A DNA stretch of 64,000 nucleotides from Chionoecetes opilio. Taxonomy: Eukaryota; Arthropoda; Malacostraca; Decapoda; Majidae. Below are positions 1 through 11,560 of this stretch, piece after piece (positions within the stretch are counted from its first letter, which is position 1; every line of letters begins with the position of its first letter). Position numbers and translations under genes: made by a program. The notes under the pieces are model-generated. The model saw nothing but the letters and a program-made list of their open reading frames with translations. It searched no databases and had not been told where the DNA came from. The stretch lies in contig JACEEZ010007257.1 of assembly GCA_016584305.1 (NCBI GenBank), forward strand, positions 102,001-166,000, written 5' to 3'.

Positions 1-319
1 GTACTGTAGATAGAGGTATCTCGAGAAATGTGTAAGCAATTCAGGAGCAGCTCTGCCAAAGTAAATAGATGTAAGCGATGAATAGAAAAGGAAAGTATTC
101 AGGCCATAGGCGCACAAGCGACACAGGTCACAAGAAGATGAAGAGCCATTTTTTACTGAAAGCCTTGCAGTCCGTCGATTCAAAATCGTCATAAAAGAAA
201 ATTTGCATTATTTTGCTCTCTTAATACACGTTAACTACAGTATATGAATTGGCTGTCGAAAGTTGCCATTTGTGGGGGGAAAATTCACAGGATAAGAAGC
301 GAATTTGACTTGTAGTATA

Positions 320-736
320 CACTCAACCCTCGTTTTCCCGGACCTCCATTTCCCGGATATCAGATTTGCCAGTCAAAATCCGAGTCCCGGACAAAGGCCT
401 GGTCCAGTCCGTAAATCGACAAAAGTTGTTCGGCGGTCCGAGCCTCTTCTGTCACCCCCGGTCAGTGGCTGCGCCACCCGCCAGGTGGCAGCATGCTCAG
501 CGGTCGTATTTATTTACATTTATTGCCTCCTGGTGCTAGTCTGTCTGCCGTGGTCTTACCTTTACTTTACCTTCAGTAAAAGTCTGCGGCGGGGTAGTTG
601 ATATTGGAGGTTGCCGGACAGAGTAGGATAACCATCCGGGGGTGGGTAATGGCCTCGGACTGTTGCGATTCCCGGACTTTTGAGGTTCCCGGACCAGTGC
701 TCCCCCCTAATAGTCCGGGAAAACGAGAATTTACTG
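320..736. mobile_element. Small TIR element (MITE), pogo/Tigger type
   Basis: The ends are inverted copies sharing CTCGTTTTCCCGGAC, and a TA lies on each side (318-319 and 737-738), which is the target duplication of the Tc1/mariner-pogo group. The inside has no transposase coding. A second copy of the same family starts at 4289 and shares the sequence from the left end through the GGCAGCATGCTCAGC stretch. The classification rests on TIR form and TA duplication only. Confidence 0.75.
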
Positions 737-763
737 TAGTTTAGTAGGTAGTCGTTTAAGGCA

Positions 764-901
764 ATATCCGGTTATCCGACCGGATAGCAGTGACATTCTG
801 CCGGATAGCCAGATTTTCAAGTAAGGCTGGATACCAGATAGCTGGATACCAGATAGTAAAAAACAGGAGAGTGTAGGCTGGATAGTCGGATAACCGGATA
901 T
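764..901. repeat. Inverted repeat / hairpin
   Basis: A perfect 17-bp arm (764-780) is repeated in inverse orientation at 885-901, and the whole stretch is rich in GGATA/TATCC. On the minus strand it resembles the tip of a hAT-like MITE, but no target duplication could be fixed, so the family is left open. Confidence 0.55.
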
Positions 902-3283
902 CCGGTACATCCCTAGTTGAGATGGTCACTGGTTGAGTTAGCAGTGGTCGAGTTGGTACTCGTTGAAGTGACATGGAACAATATTCTGGGATGGAAACAG
1001 GAGGGTGGTGTAGAAAAGTCTGAAAGATGCAGTGTTTACCTGGTGTCACTTGCTGGAATGTTAGCCTTGCCTGCCCTGCTAAGTAAAATTATGTAGAATA
1101 ATAAATATGCATGAGTAGTTGATTGATCAAGAAATCCTAACAAAGTATAAATGCCTTGTTATTTTAGGTGTCTCTATACATACTTCTTGATGCAAGGTAA
1201 GGTTTTTTGTATGCCCATGTCTAGTAGATACAAAGGAATGACAACTATACATAATTATATATGTTTGTAATTATGAAGAAATAAACTTCCTAAATAAGAA
1301 CTAGTAAATCTTGGATGCTTATAAAAAACATGATGATAGGTTTTCAGTTTTATTTTCTGATTTAGAATGTTTGGTTCAATGTTGATCTAAATATACCATG
1401 GTATCAGATGTCCCATAGATGTTGCCTCAGCCCCGGCACATATATCAGCATCCTGGCTCACTAACAGCTCTCCCATGATACATCAATATAAAAGTTTTCT
1501 CCAGCACACTGATTCAACCACACTTCAAGGTTTTAACAGCATTGTTATATATCTTATGGCAGCAGGGAAGACCACCACTTCATTGGAGCAGTGCATCCAC
1601 ATGTCCATACTCCAACAAAACTAGATGTATAATACATCATATATATGTATACAATATGCCAAGAAATGAAAATAAATCCAGAAGAGGTTGGGGGATAAGT
1701 CTTATGGAATCATGAAGAGGAGGTCACTGCTAGTCATAGTCATTAAGGGATAAGGCTTGCCTTGCAGTATAAAGCATTGATAAATAGCACAGACATGAAT
1801 ATCGTAAATTTCATTTACATGAGTCAATATATACATGAATGCTGGCTACCAAGGGAAAAAGTGTGTACATTATGGAACAGCAACATGGTGGTAGATTGAC
1901 CCTGAAATATGGTAGTGAGCAAGTAATGTAAATATTTCCATTTACTTTTTGTATATATTCACATAATACATACATGTATACTTTTCATCCTGATTACTTG
2001 AATGTTAAGGGTTAATAAAATTATCTATAAGGATGTTAACAATCAACTTATAAGGTGTTAATAATCATCAATCTGAGTAAGCTCAATGATAGGTAAATAA
2101 GGAAAGAACTTTTTTGTTCTGCAAGAATGTTAATTGCTAGAAACTCTTCTTCCGCTTTCACTCACTCCAGCTTTAGTGTGTTTTTAAGAGCTTCATCAAC
2201 AATTAATTTAAGGTGCACAAAAGTATTTCTACAACATAAATGAAACTATGCTTAATGACTGACAATATATGTAATACAATTTAATACTGAAGTTAAGTGG
2301 GGAAAATATAAAGATGCCCAACTTCTCCAAGAGCTATTAGCTAGAGTTGCAGCAAGAATGCCAACTGCCAGGTGCAATGCTATCATAAATCAATGTAATA
2401 ATGGAAGATGACTTTGAATACATGCAGGTCAAACGGGCTGCCGAAAACAGCCAAGAGAATGTGTAAAGCCTCAGTAGATAAAATAAACTGTTAAAATTGG
2501 AGCCTATCTAACTCCACTTTATTCATTTCCAATATGTTTTACAGATACAAATAAAGGAAAAGATCAGTAGAATTCACAGACTACTGATCAGATTACAGAA
2601 AAGTACTATTTTCTTTCTACCTTTTTTTCTGATCAATGCATCTTGAAAGTGGCTATATGACTTTGAGGTTTATACCCCGAAATAGTTTTGAACAGGATGA
2701 CATTAGGTCTGGAGCTCAATATATATTATACTCTGCTGTAGTTCTTTATTCACACACAATAAAGGTCTGTCCAATTACTGCCATTAGAGATCTGCAAAGG
2801 AAATAAAGAGGAGTTATGCGAGGAAGACTCATCAGTAAGGTTGAAGCAGCAACAAAATCATATCAACCTGTTAGTTAATCTCCAATGCACATATTACAAT
2901 ATTTTATTTTCTCGCTATCTTAGATCTTTTAATAATTAGGAAGAGTAATTATGAGCCATTACAGGAAAGTTTCAGCAGAGAAAATTCCTTGAAATACACA
3001 AACTGTACTCTAAGTTGCATACTGCCTTCAAAGCTGAAATAAATATGCATTAACTACATGGGAAACTTTGTGACTCATGCACATTTTATATATTTTGGAA
3101 AACAGTGCAAATATTACATTTTTTGCAATAAACCAATGTGTAAGTTTTTTTGTTCAATATACGATTGTAAAGAAAAGGGGTTGCTTCTATCGCCAGGTGT
3201 ATGAATTTCCTCATGTACATCTTGGTTTTAAAAATTACAAACGAATCATTACAAAAACCTAAAATTTAATTGCAGAGCACATA
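902..3283. other. No gene recognised, AT-rich sequence
   Basis: About 2.4 kb with no coding region longer than a chance ORF, no recognisable TE protein and no clear inverted or tandem repeat. It lies downstream of the recognised CNOT4 exons. It could hold the missing last CNOT4 exon or its 3' UTR, but I see no convincing splice-acceptor/ORF pair. Confidence 0.4.
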
Positions 3284-3802
3284 CAGTAAACCCTCACTAT
3301 AACTAACCAATAAGGGGGAAGGAGGTGTTGTTATATCCGAGCAATCCAAACTTTTCACACACGTATAACTAACTTTGTTAATTATATGGTGAAAATTCGC
3401 TATTTTCGACCATTTCCGTGTATCATGTCTGTTACTGCATAACTTTGTCTGTTACTTAGATGAAAGTTTGTATACTTACATACATGCAGCCATGACAAAT
3501 ACTAAACGTATACAGGGAAATTAAAACAATACGTGGTGAGGCACGGGAGGACGTGGAGGAGGTGTTTACACTCGGGCCGACAAAGCCAGACTGATCAGGG
3601 TACAGCCGTGTACCGCCCAGTCGGCTTTGTTTTCACTGCCATCGTCCGATCTGTGTGTACATGTTCGGCCGGCCCACCACCGAACCAAAGCCCGCATTTC
3701 CCGAATTTATCCGGTAAATCCCCGCATATATCGGACTGGCAGAAAAAGTTTGTTAAAGCCGAAATTTGTTATACCGAGGTCCGTAAAAGCGAAGGTTTAC
3801 TG
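3284..3802. mobile_element. TIR element (MITE), pogo/Tigger type
   Basis: The left end CAGTAAACCCTCACTATAAC and the right end GAAGGTTTACTG are inverted. TA dinucleotides at 3282-3283 and 3803-3804 form the target duplication. It is 519 bp with no transposase. The terminal motif is typical of Tigger-derived MITEs. Confidence 0.7.
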
Positions 3803-4288
3803 TATATTAATTAGACTGTGTAATGTGTTAATGCTGGCATTTTCCTATTTCCTTTAGTACTCTGTGAATTAATGAAGTGGCTCAGAATCTGAGCCTATTG
3901 TAAAGAGTTCACAGATATATTTGGACAGAAATAATTCAGGCTAGGAATTGGTCCTCACAGTGGCATTATAACTTGATTCTTTAGATATAATGAACCCATA
4001 CTTTTAAAGACAGATGATTAATGTGGAATGGGATCTGTGCACGGTAGATTACAAATGCAAAGCTTGGATTATGATGAAATTTTATTTATTTTTTTTTTTT
4101 TTTAATTTGTCAAAATGAAAGTATTTAAGCATGTTATAATGCATGTTATTTATATTTAATCTATTGAAAAACTACTCCGGGTGTTGGGTGTCGGGGGCAC
4201 TCGGGGCACTGTTGTGCTGTGTGCTGTAGCAGTGCTGCTACTGCCATTTAGACTTTATCAATAGTACAGTAAACAAATAATTGCTATA

Positions 4289-4494
4289 CACACAACCCTC
4301 GTTTTCCCGGACCTCCATTTCCCGGATATCGGAATTGCCGGTCAAAATCCCAGGTCCGGGGATATGTCAGAGTCCCGGACAAATGGCTGGTCCAGTCCGT
4401 AAATTGACAAAGTTGTCCGGCGGTCCGAGTGTCTCTTGTCACCCCTGGTCAGTGTCCGCACCTCCCGCCAGGTGGCAGCATGCTCAGCAGTCTA
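4289..4494. mobile_element. Second copy of the 320-736 MITE, left part, split by an insertion
   Basis: The left 200 bp match the element at 320-736 and stop at a TA where another TIR element (4495-5861) begins. The sequence after that inserted element (TTGTTTACATTT at about 5866) continues the alignment to the first copy (ATTTATTTACATTT). This shows a nested insertion at a TA inside a pre-existing MITE. The right half then runs into a LINE fragment and its end was not found. Confidence 0.65.
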
Positions 4495-4624
4495 CACTAC
4501 CCTCCCGAGTTTCACGCTATGCGAGTTTCGCGATCCTCGAGTTTCGCGCTGAGTCCTAAATTCTTACCATCCCGACTTTTGCGCATTATATCCCTGAGTT
4601 TCGAGTTTTTTTTTTTTTTTTTCC

Positions 4625-5750
4625 GTGTGTGTGTGTGCCTACAGCGCCGTTAGGCAGTGACCTCCAGGAGTGGGATGGTAGGCCCTGGAGGTTAACTTGA
4701 GGGCTGTGATGGTTGGCCCTTTTGGCGCAGACAGAATTTCTATAGTGACGCCTGTGATTAGAGGCTCATGCCGCCCCGTGTCCTCCGATGCACTCGCAAT
4801 CGAAGGTAGAGTTAATGGGCAGCGTGTGGGTGTTCTTAGGCCACTCAACAGTGCAGAGAAAGATTTTAAGTGGATTTTACAGCCCTCATCAAGGATCGAA
4901 CTCGGATCACCGAGAACGCCACTCGGAGACTTCTTCTTCTTCTTGTGACCCTTTCTGCTTAGTATCACTTTGTAGGTCGTCTGTCAAACTCGTGCTCGAG
5001 CTTGACATATATTTTGACGCTAACCACTCTGCTACCGCCTCCCATAAAAGACGTACGGGACAAATCTTCCTTCCTTCCTGCTTAGTATAGTATTATAATA
5101 GGCTTAGTATAGCTGTATGTAGTTTTGCTTTGTTTTTTTTCCATTTGTTTGTGTTTTTCTCTACAGGAGCAGCCGGTGTCGCATAAGATAGGTAACACCT
5201 CGAAATAAGTAGCACCTTACCTTACACCCCCGCCGTTCCTTACTATTTACCACAAAATACTCCTTTATAAGTGATTAACTATGACGTTTGTGGTACTGTG
5301 GTTTCTGGAGGTACTGGAGGAGACAGGAGAGAAGAGAGGAAGGCATTGTGACAGTGTTATTGCCGTATAACACTGTCACACAACCATCAGCTGACAAGAT
5401 ATGTGTCAAGCTCACTCACTCAGACCAAAACAGCATCCGCTGGGTGACTCCCAACTCAAGCTCAATCTCAAGCTCCTCTCCTCCCTCCTCTTCTCTACGT
5501 AGTGTTGGCCGAAGCCACCACCCCGGGAGGCGGGTCACAAACCCTAGGCTAACACCCAGTACCCATTCACTGCTGGGTGGACAGGGGCTTGGGGCATTTT
5601 CAGGATATTTTTTTGTGGGAAAAAGTGAGTTTTATAAGCTGTAAAATACGGTAGGTACACAGCCCTCAAGTTAACCTCCAGGGTCTACCATCCCACCCCT
5701 GGAGGTCACTGCCTAACGGCGCTGTAGACACACACACACACACACACACA
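4625..5750. repeat. Inner inverted repeat with 85-90 bp arms
   Basis: The arms 4625-4708 and 5658-5750 are inverted and nearly identical (shared GCCGTTAGGCAGTGACCTCC), each ending outward in a TG/CA microsatellite. This marks either a further nested element or a fold-back structure within the 4495-5861 element. Confidence 0.65.
4690..5043 (-). mobile_element. tRNA-derived SINE, antisense, with internal insertion
   Basis: Read on the minus strand the element starts with a tRNA-like head. It has an A box of the form TAGCAGAGTGG near 5031 and, further on, a B box related to GATCC/GTTCGAT. Its body matches a second copy at 14707-14964 almost base for base. Relative to that copy it carries about 90 extra bases (roughly 4929-5019) inside the head. 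No protein is encoded. The family name is unknown to me. Confidence 0.65.
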
Positions 5751-5864
5751 AAAACGGACTAAATAAACATTTTTAGTGTTTTTAATACCCGAGTCTCGCG
5801 ATCCGCGAGTTTCGCGCTATGCCTCCAGAAGAAAGCAAGCGCGAAACTCGGGAGGGTAGTGTAA

Positions 5865-6235
5865 TTGTTTACATTTGGGCACACGACACTCACGGTTCAC
5901 CTGCGCCGCCTCCGTCAGTCCCCTGACCCCCACTGCCCCTGGTGCAGGAACGTTTCTGAGACTATTGAACACTTTGCTGCAGTGTCCGCGCTTCCACTCC
6001 CACCGTGTAGTGCTAAATTCTCAACTCCTCGCCCTGAACGTCACCACCTTTGATCTGCCCACCCTGCTGGCGGCAGCTGGCGTCCACCCCTCCCAGCAAC
6101 ACGCTGTCCTCCGCCTCACCTGTGCCTTCCTGAGGAAGACAGGTCAACTGCAGTGCCTGTGATAGCATCATAGGACATCGCCAGGGCTCATAGTGTTCCC
6201 CAAGGGATCCTCGCAGCTCTAAAAACAACAACAAA
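5865..6235 (+). pseudogene. LINE ORF2 C-terminal fragment (Cys/His knuckle)
   Basis: Translation shows the CPWC...ET(I)EHF...CPRF arrangement that ends the reverse-transcriptase ORF of many non-LTR retrotransposons. The reading frame changes near 5965-5975, so the fragment is broken. It is followed by a short A-rich tail (AAAAACAACAACAAAG at about 6222). Only the last 100 or so codons remain; no RT or endonuclease part is nearby. Confidence 0.6.
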
Positions 6236-6306
6236 GTGACGTAAAAGTCCACGGTGGGGTACAGTACCCTCCCGAGTTTCGCGATTGCTAGACATAAGAC
6301 GCGTAT

Positions 6307-6936
6307 GTGGCTAGGTGTGTGAAATGCGCCCAGCACAAAGGGACGGTACCTAAGCCAGCACCGATTTTAGAATATCCTCCCCCGGAAAGACCATGGGACG
6401 TAGTTGCAATAGACCTACTTCAGCTTCCCGCTAGCCATCAGGGCTCCAAGTACCTCTTAGTATGTGTAGATCACTTGTCTAGGTACGTTGTTATGGCCCC
6501 AGGAAAGGATAAAACTGCTCGTGCGATTGCTCACGCCCTCATAACTAATCTATTTTGTCCATACTCGACACCTCGAGTATTATCAAGTGACAATGGGGCG
6601 GAGTTTCGCAACGCACTTCTAAGTGAAATTTGCAGAATGTTTAACATAAGTCAAACCTTTGTGGCAACGTATCACCCCGCCAGTAACGGCCTTGTGGAGT
6701 GCACCAATAGGAAAATCCTAGAAATTTTGCACCCGGTTGTCAGTGGTTTACTAGAAAATTGGGAAGATTGGTTACCACATGTAGCAGCAAGCATAAATAG
6801 TAGCGTTTGCGAGTCAACTGGGCAAACCCCTTACTACATAGTTTTTGGGATGGAGAAAAGACTCCCTTATGACTTGCTTGGTAGTCCTCAACAACCTGTG
6901 TATAATATTGATGATTATGCTAAGAGCCAATTATAG
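6307..6936 (+). pseudogene. Gypsy integrase, catalytic core (DD35E)
   Basis: The fragment starts inside the zinc-binding module: only the CxxC half (residues 4-7) is left. The catalytic triad is visible as D36 (AIDL), D95 (SSDNGAEF) and E131 (NGLVE), a DD35E spacing, so the core itself looks complete. The frame is closed by a TAG at 6934-6936, and the same frame goes on with integrase-like sequence beyond it, so this stop is a nonsense mutation, not the natural end. Integrases of this family insert the cDNA copy into host DNA. This copy lacks its N-terminal half and cannot be functional as it stands. Confidence 0.85.
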
Positions 6937-7279
6937 GTTTTCTCAGACATCCATAAAGATGTAAAAGACAGACTGCTGTTACAAAGCTGCTATGTGCTCC
7001 CAACAACACAAGCGTTCTTCTCCTGTTACAGTACAAAAGGGCGATTCTGTGATGGTCAGAGTACCCGAGAGAAACTCAAAATTGTCTCCTAAATTTGTGG
7101 GACCACGCCTAGTATTAGAACAATTACAAGGTCATAAGTTTGAGATATTGGATCCTTGGTTACAATCATTGGAAATAGTACACAGTGACAGACTTAAAAG
7201 GACCAGTGCAAAGCCTGATTTAACCTTAGTAGAAACTGCAAGAGTGTGCGATGCTACTCGTCTGAATGAGGATAACTAA
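6937..7279 (+). pseudogene. Gypsy integrase C-terminal region
   Basis: After the TAG the same frame stays open for a short way, then the coding moves to another frame near 6980. From 6992 to 7279 there is a stretch with the small beta-barrel pattern of integrase C-termini (KGDSVMVR, KFVGPRLVLEQL, VHSDRLK). The stop at 7277-7279 is probably the natural Pol end. Env-like coding starts about 70 bases further on. Confidence 0.7.
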
Positions 7280-7348
7280 ACTTTTCCAACTAACGCACCT
7301 CATACTTATAACCTTCGTAACTAATAGCTTTTATGCTTTGTTTCAGAC

Positions 7349-9045
7349 ATGTTTGCCTTCATATATCTCTTCACCCTGAGTGCTATTCTGGCTCTGGACC
7401 CTTCACACCTCAAGCCAGGAGCCCTTGCTGCCCATTTGGGTCTAGTCTCTCTGGTAGAGGATGTGTTGTGGGTTAAGTACCCCATATTGCTCTTCTGACA
7501 ATACCGAGCAGGTTGAGGGAGGTCACGGAGCAACTGAACGCAGCTCTAATCCGATTGGAGCAGGAACCCCCGAAGCAAACTGATTGGAATATTTTTCCTG
7601 TCTTCCTGGATCATGTGACCATGAATAATTATACGACCCAATATCTTCCTCTCTTTCATGCACGACTGACTTACCTCAATGATACCATTAATCTTGCCCT
7701 AGACAACTACCACGGCCTTGATGCTTCACATCACACTAAACGGGGATTCATTAACGGTATAGGTCAACTGTCACGCATGTTATTTGGAACCGCTATGAAT
7801 GAGGATGTGGATGAATTACGAAGAGGGTTTACTCAATTAGCTTCCATAGCATCAGCTAACAATAAAACTGTACATTTAAACTGCATGAGAATTGCTACAC
7901 TTGAAAAGCATGTAGATGATCTTGTCTTGTATGTTAATAGCCTAGCATTAATTCTAAATGAGGTGCTAGCTAATTTAAACAACATTTACTTTTTCATGGA
8001 AATTAATCAAATACTTCACATATTGTATAATAGTTAACTCTTCTGCATGCCAACACCTTGATCATACAAAATATAGCGGACGCAGCGCGTGGAAGGGTGA
8101 CTTCCTCTCTCTTCCCTGTCAAAGACTTTCTCCATGTTTTGGATATTGGCTTAAAGGATTATAAATTAAACCCCTTGTTTGACTCACACGGTATTCATCA
8201 CTACTATCCCTTAGTGGAGTCTGTGCTGATGTCAGACGCAATAGTCATCCAGGTACCCTTTCAGACACCGGATACATTTGAAGTTCATCAAATTGAACCG
8301 TTTCCTTTTTCAGTGAATGAAACAATCATGACTTTAAACTTACCTAAATCGATGGTCATAATATCTAAGGACTTTACGCTATACGCTATTGGTCATTTAT
8401 CTGACTTACAAAGATGTAAGACTGAGTATCTCAATCAGTTTCATTGTCCAGCCTCCCTCTGTTTTCTTGCCTATAACGGGTGGAGTTTGTGAAGTTGTGC
8501 TGACCCGTAACAATGCTTCTAAGGCCCTGTCTTTGTGCCCTTATACTCACCTGGCACCTAAAAACATATTCCATCGATCATTCTTCAGTCATCACTACTA
8601 CTTTTTCACAAAACCTTGCTCCGTATCTGTAGTCTGTCCTGACGGCACTGAATACAAGGAAGTTTCAGGTCACTTCGCAGTTCTTCTCGCTTGTAATGTC
8701 CGCTCCGCCAACCTGACGACATTCCCCTCTACCTTCCACCATGGTTTTACTACCAATTTTTCAAGTCTAATTTTTCCTATTGAAAGCTTGAAACATGTAA
8801 ATTTCTCTAGTATCAGATATGTCACTAATAGCCTTTCTGAGTTCACCTTTTCGAATAACTCGGATTTGAAAACTGCTGTTCAGGACTCCCTACCAGTTTA
8901 TAAGTCTGTACATTATCCATCTGTCATTACTCCTATTATAATAATATTTATTATTGTGATTCCTCTTTGCTATGCTGTCTGGAAAGCCCTCACCTTGTAT
9001 AGGCATCTTAAAAGGAGCATTGCCATCCAAGCCGCGAATCTCTAG
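7349..9045 (+). pseudogene. Retroelement envelope-like gene, broken
   Basis: An ATG at 7349 opens a hydrophobic signal-peptide-like start closed by TGA at 7496-7498. Coding then resumes in another frame to 8037, in a third from 8058 to 8492, and in the frame ending at 9045. The second piece has a basic KRG cleavage-like site followed by a Gly/Phe-rich stretch (about 7740-7800) and then a heptad-type region. The last piece holds spaced Cys residues and ends in a strongly hydrophobic membrane segment (about 8925-8990) with a basic tail. This is the layout of class I fusion envelopes in insect errantiviruses and their baculovirus F relatives. At least three frame breaks make it non-functional. 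The product would have been a membrane glycoprotein. Confidence 0.7.
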
Positions 9046-9057
9046 GACACCTTTTAC

Positions 9058-9762
9058 TGTAACATGGTTAGGTACATGTCTCTAGACCATCGCGAGGACG
9101 CGATTGGGTAGGTGACCGAGCGATATTAGGGTACTGAATAGGTAGTGATATATGTATGTGTATAATTATTCCTATGTTAACAGACAGTGGCCAGGGGAGT
9201 AGTATGTTTTTGACCAGAATGCACTGTGGCACAAAAGGAGGAGCGACAACACATTGATTGCCACTTATCGCAGTTGAAAAACTGCGATTTCACCAAGGAA
9301 GGTGAAAACAACTGTGTCTGTGCTGTGTCATCACCACCCCGCCTGTATACCACCCATTAAGAAGAGCGACAACATAGCTGATTGCCACTTATGACAGTTG
9401 ATAAGCATTACACATTCAAGCATGTGTAAGCACCTGCCAACATAAGGAAAACTTCCCTATATAAGATGTTGAACGGCCAGAAGGAGCAGAGAAGAGAGGG
9501 CAACGCTTCACTCACGTACACGTTCCCTCTGAGTAACCTGTGGGTTACACGCTGTTGTCACTGAATGGTTCAGGCCTGTCTTAAGACTTAAGTTCCTTAG
9601 CCGATGGAACCCGTGACTAGTCGATATCACTCACATTGTACATATTTTACATAACTGTATATTGTATTCCTCGTTACTGCTACTTATATATTAACAAGCC
9701 TAAAAGAAACCGCTCGACTACTTTTTATTACCCATACCACACCTTGGCAATCAATCCTTACA
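9058..9762 (+). repeat. Candidate 3' LTR of the Gypsy element
   Basis: The stretch begins TGTAA and ends TTACA, the inverted TG...CA termini of an LTR, and it starts 13 bases after the env stop. It contains a TATA box (CTATATAAGA at about 9457), then a purine-rich, promoter-proximal region and a late A-rich part. No 5' LTR exists in the window to confirm the borders, and no good polypurine tract precedes it. Confidence 0.45.
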
Positions 9763-9849
9763 GGTCATAGATGCTATATGTTAATGGATTTTAACCCAGT
9801 TACCCTTAAACAAGATAGAAAAGGGTAACATATTTGCTGTCTCCTAAGT

Positions 9850-10125
9850 TCAAGGATTCTCTGCTCTCAGTTCACTAGCCACTTCCTCCATCTTCTTCAC
9901 TCTCTGTAACAGTGTTTCCACTACATTTTCCAATTCTATAATTCTCCTCCGGCCCAAGCTTCCAGATAGCTGTCTGTCATCTGACTCAAAGTCCAGAAAC
10001 CCTGCTAGACCAGCAGGAGTTTTAGGCCCACTCGTATTGATGGGTGCTTTAGCACATAAATTACTCTTGAACCACTTAAGACCCAATAAAGTGCACTTGT
10101 ACTTAGAAATTGTGTGTGTATTCAT
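9850..10125 (-). CDS. Unassigned small ORF with a coiled-coil tail
   Basis: An uninterrupted 91-codon frame on the minus strand. The last 40 residues (IIELENVVETLLQRVKKMEE and beyond) form a clear heptad coiled coil. The front has LKWFK and Pro/Gly-rich residues. I do not recognise the family. It lies between the Gypsy LTR and a pogo-like remnant, so TE origin is the likeliest explanation. It might instead be an exon of an unknown gene. Confidence 0.3.
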   Translation of the reverse strand: MNTHTISKYKCTLLGLKWFKSNLCAKAPINTSGPKTPAGLAGFLDFESDDRQLSGSLGRRRIIELENVVETLLQRVKKMEEVASELRAENP

Positions 10126-10707
10126 CTAGTTGTGATTTACAGGAAGAGAGCTACGCTTGTACTGACCCGTCTCCAAAACTATTATAAATTATCCAGCTTG
10201 GCTTTAACCTATAAAGTTGGATGGCCGCTGAGAAGGCCATATATTTACCATGCCTGTGGGCCAGATGGCCGCTGAGAAGGCACAGCATCTCCTGCCATAC
10301 TTTTGAAAGAACTCAAGCTCTTTCTTGGTTTGACGTCTTCCAGTGAGCATTAAACAAAAGTTGCCAAAGATTGATTTAGCATTTGTAGCTTAGTTACGCT
10401 ATAGATACGGTGAGAGAGAAAGAGAGATAATGTTCAGCTAGACTTAGAACCAGACGAACACACCCTCCCACGCCTCCCCCATGGTATAGATAACTTTGCG
10501 GTGAGATTGTATGCCCAATCATAGCCAGATGTAATGTAAATATCATTATGATGAAGTGATCAGTGTTCTTTTTATCATTACAATTGCCAAATGTTCATGG
10601 GTAGTGCGCAGTAGCTTTTCAAAGCCACATCCTAGCCAGCCCTCCAGACAGGAGCATATTTTTGTGCTAAATTTAACCCTATTCACAAGCCAATATCTCC
10701 AAACGGA

Positions 10708-10905
10708 AATTACACCAAGGATGCGATCCTGAACTGGACAGAGACGTGGAAGCAGGTTCCTGTCAGCACTCTTAAAAATGCCTAGTGCAAGCTACTCAAA
10801 ACCCCCAAAACTCCAGCCTTGAAACCAGATTTTGAAGGGTTTGTGTCACCGAGGGTGGCAGAGATGTTGGCTGCAGGAGGCCAATGCTGTCCCTCAAGAG
10901 TTTAG
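10708..10905 (+). pseudogene. Pogo/Tigger-like transposase C-terminal remnant
   Basis: In one frame, with a single in-frame TAG (10783-10785), the sequence reads like the post-DDE tail of CENP-B/Tigger-type transposases: an AILNWTETWKQVPVSTLKNA helix followed by a Pro-rich linker and a (D)FEGF motif. There is no DDE domain or TIR nearby. The assignment rests on the W...W...STLKNAW-like pattern known from that family and is moderate at best. A minus-strand frame of 108 codons that overlaps the end of this region (10796-11122) is taken as a shadow. Confidence 0.4.
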
Positions 10906-11202
10906 TTTCTAATGTGATAGATTTTGTACACTTCCAAGGCCTAAGAGAACCAGCACTGCCACTAGCACCACGCTTACAAGACATTATGCAGTCTTTTCGC
11001 TCAATATATGAAAATAAGTGAAGCCCTATAATCCAATGCTTCAGTTTCGGCAGTCTAAATGTAAAATGTAGGTACTGTACCTGGTCTGTGCATACCCAGA
11101 ACTTATTATTTGGTTCTTTCATGGACAGTATTCAAAAGTTAATAAATTTGTTTGTTGTAAATGTAATGCGAGAAAAGAACCTAGACAACCGCTGACCAAG
11201 CG

Positions 11203-11560
11203 GATATATCAGTTTGGTCTAGTGGTACCGTCACCGACTGTGGGTTTCGTCGGAAGGGCGATGCCTAAGCCGTGCGGTTCGAATCCTGCCAAGATCAATA
11301 TATAATAATGGGAAATAAGATTTATTCCCCGAATTGTGATTGTTACCCTGTCAGTGCGTCTGTGAAAAGATTCTCTTGACAGGATTCATAAGGGATAATA
11401 GAGGGCCCAGGGCAGTGTAAAGCTCCGTTGGTTTAACTCTGATTTCCCTATGGAATATTACATTAGTTCGCTGTCCCAGCCTCCATGAACAGTTTCTAAC
11501 CCTTTCTAGCCTTGAGGGCTGCAGCTCCCCCTTCGGTATCCCCTTCAGAATAACATCACA
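11203..11560 (+). mobile_element. tRNA-derived SINE, family 1, copy 1
   Basis: A pol III promoter is visible: A box TGGTCTAGTGG (11215-11225) and B box GGTTCGAATCC (11276-11286), 50 bases apart. The following body (GGGAAATAAGATTTATTCCC, then GTTACCCTGTCAGTG, then TTGACAGGATT) is shared with the element at 26937. The head does not fold into a good cloverleaf, so it is not scored as a functional tRNA. Confidence 0.65.

Larger units (their letters stand above)
4495..5861. mobile_element. 1.4-kb TIR element nested in a MITE
   Basis: The left end CACTACCCTCCCGAGTTTC and the right end GAAACTCGGGAGGGTAGTG are perfect inverses, with TA on both sides (4493-4494, 5862-5863). The interior contains a longer inverted repeat (4625-4708 versus 5658-5750) and an antisense tRNA-derived SINE. 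No transposase ORF is left. A fragment of the same terminal sequence reappears at about 6259-6282. Confidence 0.75.
6275..9762 (+). mobile_element. 3' half of an env-bearing Gypsy-type LTR retroelement
   Basis: In order there are an integrase catalytic core, an integrase C-terminal region, an envelope-like protein with a C-terminal membrane anchor, and a candidate 3' LTR. Gag, protease and reverse transcriptase are absent; the left edge abuts a fragment of a TIR element (about 6259-6282). Stops and frameshifts break every coding section, so it is an old, inactive copy. Gene order and an env with a KR-type cleavage region fit the insect errantivirus-like Gypsy elements; exact clade not determinable here. 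Confidence 0.75.

Noticed and set aside
10796..11122. 108-codon minus-strand frame
   Set aside because: Overlaps the better supported pogo-like remnant on the plus strand and shows no family pattern.
11205..11290. tRNA gene
   Set aside because: A and B boxes are present but no proper acceptor and anticodon stems form; treated as a SINE head.
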